The notes beneath the pieces were generated by a model. It searched no databases. It had not been told where the DNA came from and worked only from the letters and a program-made list of their open reading frames with translations. The position numbers and the translations under genes are program-made. A stretch of DNA of 64,000 nt, taken from Lysobacter sp. (lineage in GTDB: Bacteria > Pseudomonadota > Gammaproteobacteria > Xanthomonadales > Xanthomonadaceae). Shown here in pieces: positions 60,874-64,000 of the stretch. Every line of letters starts with the position of its first letter. Position 1 is the stretch's first letter. Location of the stretch: NCBI GenBank assembly GCA_011526085.1, contig WYBC01000041.1, forward strand, positions 62,001 to 126,000. The letters are read 5' to 3'.

Positions 60874-61818
60874 TCAGTTCCGCGGCCGCTCGAACCCGAC
60901 GACGTATTTCCCGCGCTCGGGCATCGAGCACACCAGCACGGCCTGCCCGCCCGAACGCGCGAAGAGATGATGGAGCGCGTACGGAACCAGAGGCGCGGTG
61001 AAGACCGTCGGACCTGCGGAAAGCGTCAGTTCCAGGACTTCAGCGCCGCTCCAGCCATCGGGCAGATCGAAATGCCCGTCGCCCGCGACATGCGTGCAGA
61101 ACGCGAGCCGCCAGTCGTCGGGGGAGCACGGCGACTTGCCGAGCACCAGCCCGGAAGCGCCGTCGATGCGGGGCCGATCGTCCTTCAACGCATCCAGCGC
61201 GTCGCACTGGACACCGCAGATTTCCTCGGACCCGATCACCAGGAAATGGTCGGACCGGTTGTGCGCGAAGGACAGATAGGCGTGTTCGAGCGCTGCGCAC
61301 AGTCCGAACGCGCCATCCTGGAACGCGATCGCCGTGGCGTGCGTATCGAAGACCGCGGAGGTCTGCGTCGTGATCGCACTGGGAATCGAACTGGGCAGCA
61401 GCATCGTGTCCGTTTTCAGCCAGCCGTTGCGCATGCCGACGGTCTCGAACTCCCAGGCGATGGGCGTGATCGCGGTGCACGATGCCACCGCGACCCCGGT
61501 GCGGTTTCCGCTGTAGCCGTCGCGTCCGGACACCGTCGCGATCAGCTCCTTGCCGAGCAGCGCGGCGAGGATGGTGCTTTTCGCCGCCGAGCGCGCGCGC
61601 GCGACGCCGCTGCTGCGCATCAGCGGCAGCGACAGATCGGTCGGCGCGCACACCGCGTCGGAATCCTTCAGCCGATAGCCGCCGGAGCCGTCGAATTCGA
61701 CCGGGTTCGCCATCGACGAATAGGCCGCATGGGTCGCGGCGATGGCGGCATGATCCGGCTTGCGCGTCCAGCCGATGGAATTGATGTATGGCCCGTTCTC
61801 GAGCATGACGATGCTCAT
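60874..61818 (-). CDS. Ketosynthase-like protein lacking the catalytic Cys
   Basis: A 314-residue protein resembling the N-terminal thiolase-fold half of beta-ketoacyl synthases. In active enzymes the nucleophile sits in a TACSS-like loop; here the equivalent stretch is THATAIAFQDGAFGLCAALEHAY, where the expected Cys position is occupied by a non-Cys residue. It is shorter than the partner ketosynthase (403 residues) and overlaps it by ATGA. By analogy with chain-length factors of type II polyketide and aryl polyene systems, it probably forms a heterodimer with the active ketosynthase and sets chain length. Inferred from motif loss and context. Confidence 0.7.
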   Translation of the reverse strand: MSIVMLENGPYINSIGWTRKPDHAAIAATHAAYSSMANPVEFDGSGGYRLKDSDAVCAPTDLSLPLMRSSGVARARSAAKSTILAALLGKELIATVSGRDGYSGNRTGVAVASCTAITPIAWEFETVGMRNGWLKTDTMLLPSSIPSAITTQTSAVFDTHATAIAFQDGAFGLCAALEHAYLSFAHNRSDHFLVIGSEEICGVQCDALDALKDDRPRIDGASGLVLGKSPCSPDDWRLAFCTHVAGDGHFDLPDGWSGAEVLELTLSAGPTVFTAPLVPYALHHLFARSGGQAVLVCSMPERGKYVVGFERPRN

Positions 61819-63026
61819 TGGACTGTCTCCGGAGGCAGGATGACCGCAGCGGCGTTGATGCCGCCGAAACCGAGCGCGGTGACGAGCATGGGGCCGGGCT
61901 CGACGGCATGCGGCCGGTCCAGCGCCAGCGTCATGTTGTCGTACTCGGGATTCAGGGTGCCGACGACATGCGGGAATATGCCCTGCCTGTTGGCTTCGCA
62001 GGCGGCGAGGACATTGAACCCGCCCGAAGCCCCCATGGTGTGGCCCAGCGAGCCCTTCGTCGACGTGCACAGCGGGGACTTGTCGCCGAAGACGATCTTC
62101 GCGACCGCGGCCTCGGTCTTGTCGTTCTGTCGCGTACCGGTGCCGTGCCAGAAAATGCCCCGCACATCGGGAGGCTGCAGACCCGCCTGCTGGATCGCGG
62201 TCTGCACGACGCTGGCCACGCCGACCGGATTCGGTTCGACCATGTGCGCGGCATCGCAGAAGACGGAGGTACCCGTGATCAGCCCGAGGACATCCTGCGC
62301 GGCGATCAGGCCGTCGCGCGTCAACAGCATCGCCACCGCGCCTTCGCCGACGGTCGTCCCGTCGCGCTCGAGATCGTAGGGACGGCATCCGTTCCTGGAC
62401 ATCGCGCCGATATTGTTGAAACCCACGGACGCGACCCGCGACAGCGTGTCGATGGCGACCAGCAGTACCGCATCGCTCAGCCCGGCATTGATGCGGTCGG
62501 CCGCGTAGGACAGCGCGACGAGACAGGAGGCGCACGCCGCGGACGTGGTCGTTCCCGGCAGCGAGCGGCCCAGGCCCGCATTGACTTCCCTGATCAGGTT
62601 GTCGACCACCACGCCTTCCCAGGTGGACATGGCGATCGTGTCGTCGGGAATGCGCGCCTGGCGATGATCGACGACCTCGGACAACGGGCCGGGATCGCCG
62701 TGCGAGGTCGCGATCATCAGCGACAGCCTGATCTGCGGGTTGCCATCGATCAGATCGTCCACGGCTTGCCGCATCTGCGTGCCGACGATCTTCGCGAGCA
62801 CGCTGGTCCGGCAGTTGAACGGCGGCTGCCCATCGATGCCCGGAAAATCGAGAATCGCGGACAACGGCGGACTGTCGGGCCAGTTGGGAATCAGATCCGC
62901 CCCGTTCGAGAAGACCCGCTTGCCTTCCAGCAGCGACTGCCAGCATTCATCCCAGCTGCTGCCGATGTTCGCGATCGCGCAGCAGTGCTTCGAGATGGAA
63001 ATCGGTTTCTTGTATGGCTCTATCAT
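61815..63026 (-). CDS. Beta-ketoacyl-ACP synthase (KAS I/II type)
   Basis: A 403-residue condensing enzyme. The Cys-His-His set is intact: C165 in TSAACASCLVALSYA, H294 in WHGTGTRQNDKTEA, and H329 in STKGSLGHTMGASGG with K324. It is a FabF/FabB-like family member, somewhat divergent at the N-terminus. It would extend an acyl chain on the ACP encoded upstream, using malonyl-ACP. The gene follows the dehydratase by 23 bases and overlaps the ketosynthase-like gene. The complete triad marks it as the catalytic half of the pair. Confidence 0.88.
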   Translation of the reverse strand: MIEPYKKPISISKHCCAIANIGSSWDECWQSLLEGKRVFSNGADLIPNWPDSPPLSAILDFPGIDGQPPFNCRTSVLAKIVGTQMRQAVDDLIDGNPQIRLSLMIATSHGDPGPLSEVVDHRQARIPDDTIAMSTWEGVVVDNLIREVNAGLGRSLPGTTTSAACASCLVALSYAADRINAGLSDAVLLVAIDTLSRVASVGFNNIGAMSRNGCRPYDLERDGTTVGEGAVAMLLTRDGLIAAQDVLGLITGTSVFCDAAHMVEPNPVGVASVVQTAIQQAGLQPPDVRGIFWHGTGTRQNDKTEAAVAKIVFGDKSPLCTSTKGSLGHTMGASGGFNVLAACEANRQGIFPHVVGTLNPEYDNMTLALDRPHAVEPGPMLVTALGFGGINAAAVILPPETVQ

Positions 63027-63049
63027 GGCACCGTCCGAATGGGATGGAA

Positions 63050-63535
63050 TCAAAGCGCGCCGGAAACGACTGGCGTATTGATCAGCGCGCCCATGCCCGA
63101 GACCCGGCAGATCAGCCGTTCGCCGGCATGCACGACGCCTTCGTAGATGGTCTTCCCGGCGATGACGTCGCTGACGGTGACTTCGGCGGTGATCGTCTCG
63201 CCGATGAACGCGGGAGACACGAATTCGCCCTTGCAGCGCGCCAGAACGCCGACGCCGCCGGAACCTCGCTTGCCGCCGCTGGACAGCACGTCCAACAGCA
63301 TCGTCGCCTGTCCGACGAATTCGATGTAGAGCACGCCCGGCATGATCGACGGGCCGTCGGCGAGATGCGCCGCCATCATCGGGTCGGCGCCGGAGATCGC
63401 CTTCTGCACGACGATGCGTTTCTTGTCCCAGCTGATCACCCTGTCCAGCAACAACCACGGCGAGCGATACGGCACCAACCGGACGATCTGGTGGTAGTCG
63501 AGCGTCTGCGGATATTCGACTTCGGCGTCCGTCAT
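63050..63535 (-). CDS. 3-hydroxyacyl-ACP dehydratase, FabZ-like
   Basis: A 161-residue hot-dog-fold protein of the FabZ/FabA family. The start LDYHQIVRLVPYRSPWLLLDRV matches the FabZ N-terminus; the active-site region is MMAAHLADGPSIMPGVLYIEFVGQA with H57 and E72 as the probable catalytic pair. It would remove water from the 3-hydroxyacyl-ACP made by the reductase. Overlaps the ACP gene by four bases. A (3R)-hydroxyacyl thioester-binding protein without dehydratase activity is less likely. Confidence 0.88.
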   Translation of the reverse strand: MTDAEVEYPQTLDYHQIVRLVPYRSPWLLLDRVISWDKKRIVVQKAISGADPMMAAHLADGPSIMPGVLYIEFVGQATMLLDVLSSGGKRGSGGVGVLARCKGEFVSPAFIGETITAEVTVSDVIAGKTIYEGVVHAGERLICRVSGMGALINTPVVSGAL

Positions 63536-63798
63536 GCGGGCACGCTCTCTTCTTCCTTCGCCCGGATCAGCTCGGCGACGATCTTCCTGAGCTGCTCGCC
63601 GGTCCTGACTTCGGGCATCCTTTCGTCCGGGATGCGCACGTCGAAGCGCTTCTGGACTTCCACGACCAGCGCCACGGCGCCGAGGGAGTCCATCGAATAG
63701 GCTTCGTAGAAATTGGCGTCCAGGGAAAACTCGTCGAGTTCCCGGTCCAGGGCGATTTCCACGATTTCCTTGATTTCACCGATGCTGATGTCAGTCAC
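63532..63798 (-). CDS. Acyl carrier protein
   Basis: An 88-residue ACP. The phosphopantetheine attachment site is S38 in YSMDSLGAVALVVEVQKRF, with the usual DSL motif. GTG start preceded by GGTGGAAG. It is a private carrier for the pathway, distinct from the housekeeping AcpP, with a Glu/Lys-rich C-terminal tail. Overlaps the dehydratase start by ATGA and follows the reductase by 26 bases. Confidence 0.93.
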   Translation of the reverse strand: MTDISIGEIKEIVEIALDRELDEFSLDANFYEAYSMDSLGAVALVVEVQKRFDVRIPDERMPEVRTGEQLRKIVAELIRAKEEESVPA

Positions 63799-63824
63799 GA
63801 TCTTCCACCTTTCCTTGTCAGAGT

Positions 63825-64000
63825 TCAGAGTGCGGTCATGCCGCCGTCGATTTGAAGCGTTTGTCCCGTGATGTAGCGTCCTTCCGATCCGAGCAGGAAA
63901 GCGACCAGACCCGCCACGTCGGACGGCTTTCCGAGGGATCGCAGCGGCGTGCTCTTCAAGAGCCGCTGGACCGCCGGCGCCGGCGTTTCCTCGATCATCC
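63825..64000 (-). CDS. FabG-like short-chain reductase, C-terminal part
   Basis: Only the last ~58 codons are in the window; the 5' part is cut off by its edge. Read on the minus strand it encodes TPLRSLGKPSDVAGLVAFLLGSE, then RYITGQTLQIDGGMTAL and a stop, the standard C-terminus of 3-oxoacyl-ACP reductases (FabG, SDR family). It would reduce the 3-oxoacyl-ACP before dehydration. First visible gene of the lipid operon; more genes may lie further right. Confidence 0.9.
   Translation of the reverse strand, partial: MIEETPAPAVQRLLKSTPLRSLGKPSDVAGLVAFLLGSEGRYITGQTLQIDGGMTAL

Noticed and set aside
58936-62379. Plus-strand open frame of more than 1,100 codons
   Set aside because: It runs antisense to the N-acyltransferase, TPR and ketosynthase genes; its composition is Arg/Ala/Gln-rich without any domain. 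Long antisense frames are expected at this GC content.
60874-62946. Longer version of the ketosynthase-like gene reaching upstream of 61818
   Set aside because: The extension lies in a shifted frame inside the active ketosynthase gene; the ATGA overlap at 61815-61818 is the natural start.

Overview
The window is GC-rich, densely coded gammaproteobacterial chromosome. It looks like a member of the Xanthomonadaceae/Lysobacteraceae (Xanthomonas, Lysobacter or Luteimonas type). The evidence is the rpfF><rpfC-rpfG cluster with its characteristic convergent layout, the tmRNA tag ANDDNYALAA, the order hrcA-grpE-dnaK-dnaJ, recN><fur/bamE and rnfH-ratA/smpB-ssrA, and a paired AGCGGCCTTCAGGCCGCT palindrome between recN and fur. 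No rRNA, tRNA, CRISPR array, transposase or prophage was seen.

Layout. 0-4.2 kb: DSF (diffusible signal factor) quorum-sensing cluster rpfF, rpfC, rpfG. 4.4-7.2 kb: lysS and prfB, the latter with the programmed +1 frameshift. 7.2-13.1 kb: a membrane LytTR regulator facing an acyltransferase-3 gene, a small unknown gene and a VIT/vWA/DUF2135 exported protein. 13.1-24.7 kb (minus strand): a greA-conserved protein-recJ run, carA-carB separated by three small envelope-type genes, dapB, and a prephenate dehydrogenase with ACT domain. 24.8-34.6 kb: a PF10118 ferritin-like protein, then the heat-shock operon hrcA-grpE-dnaK-dnaJ with two good sigma-32 promoters, recN, fur, bamE, rnfH and ratA. 34.7-35.7 kb: smpB and ssrA.

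Directly after ssrA lies an accessory patch (35.7-39.5 kb) holding one large SEFIR-STAND NTPase-TPR gene. It is flanked by a degenerate copy of its own 3' end and by a copy of part of the ssrA terminator. This looks like a defence-type gene placed at an ssrA hotspot. Next come a LodA/LodB-type quinoprotein amino-acid oxidase pair (39.5-42.5 kb), the four-gene ligase-associated DNA repair operon (exonuclease, ATP-dependent ligase, Lhr-like helicase, PdeM-like phosphoesterase; 42.8-48.6 kb), a phospholipase D/cardiolipin synthase-type protein, a sorbosone/glucose dehydrogenase-like lipoprotein, an MgtC-like membrane protein and a glycine-zipper protein.

The right end (53.2-64 kb, running off the window) is the most interesting region: a one-direction, tightly overlapping gene set resembling a dedicated lipid or polyketide pathway. 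In transcription order it encodes a FabG-like reductase, ACP, FabZ-like dehydratase, ketosynthase, a ketosynthase-like partner without the active-site Cys, a membrane N-acyltransferase of FeeM/GNAT type, a periplasmic TPR protein, an ABC ATPase and permease, a LolA/LolB-like lipid carrier, an outer-membrane barrel, a second RpfF-like crotonase with both catalytic glutamates, and a membrane protein. Together they suggest synthesis of an acyl chain on a private ACP, modification or release by the RpfF-like enzyme and/or N-acyltransferase, and export across the envelope. The product is not known to me.
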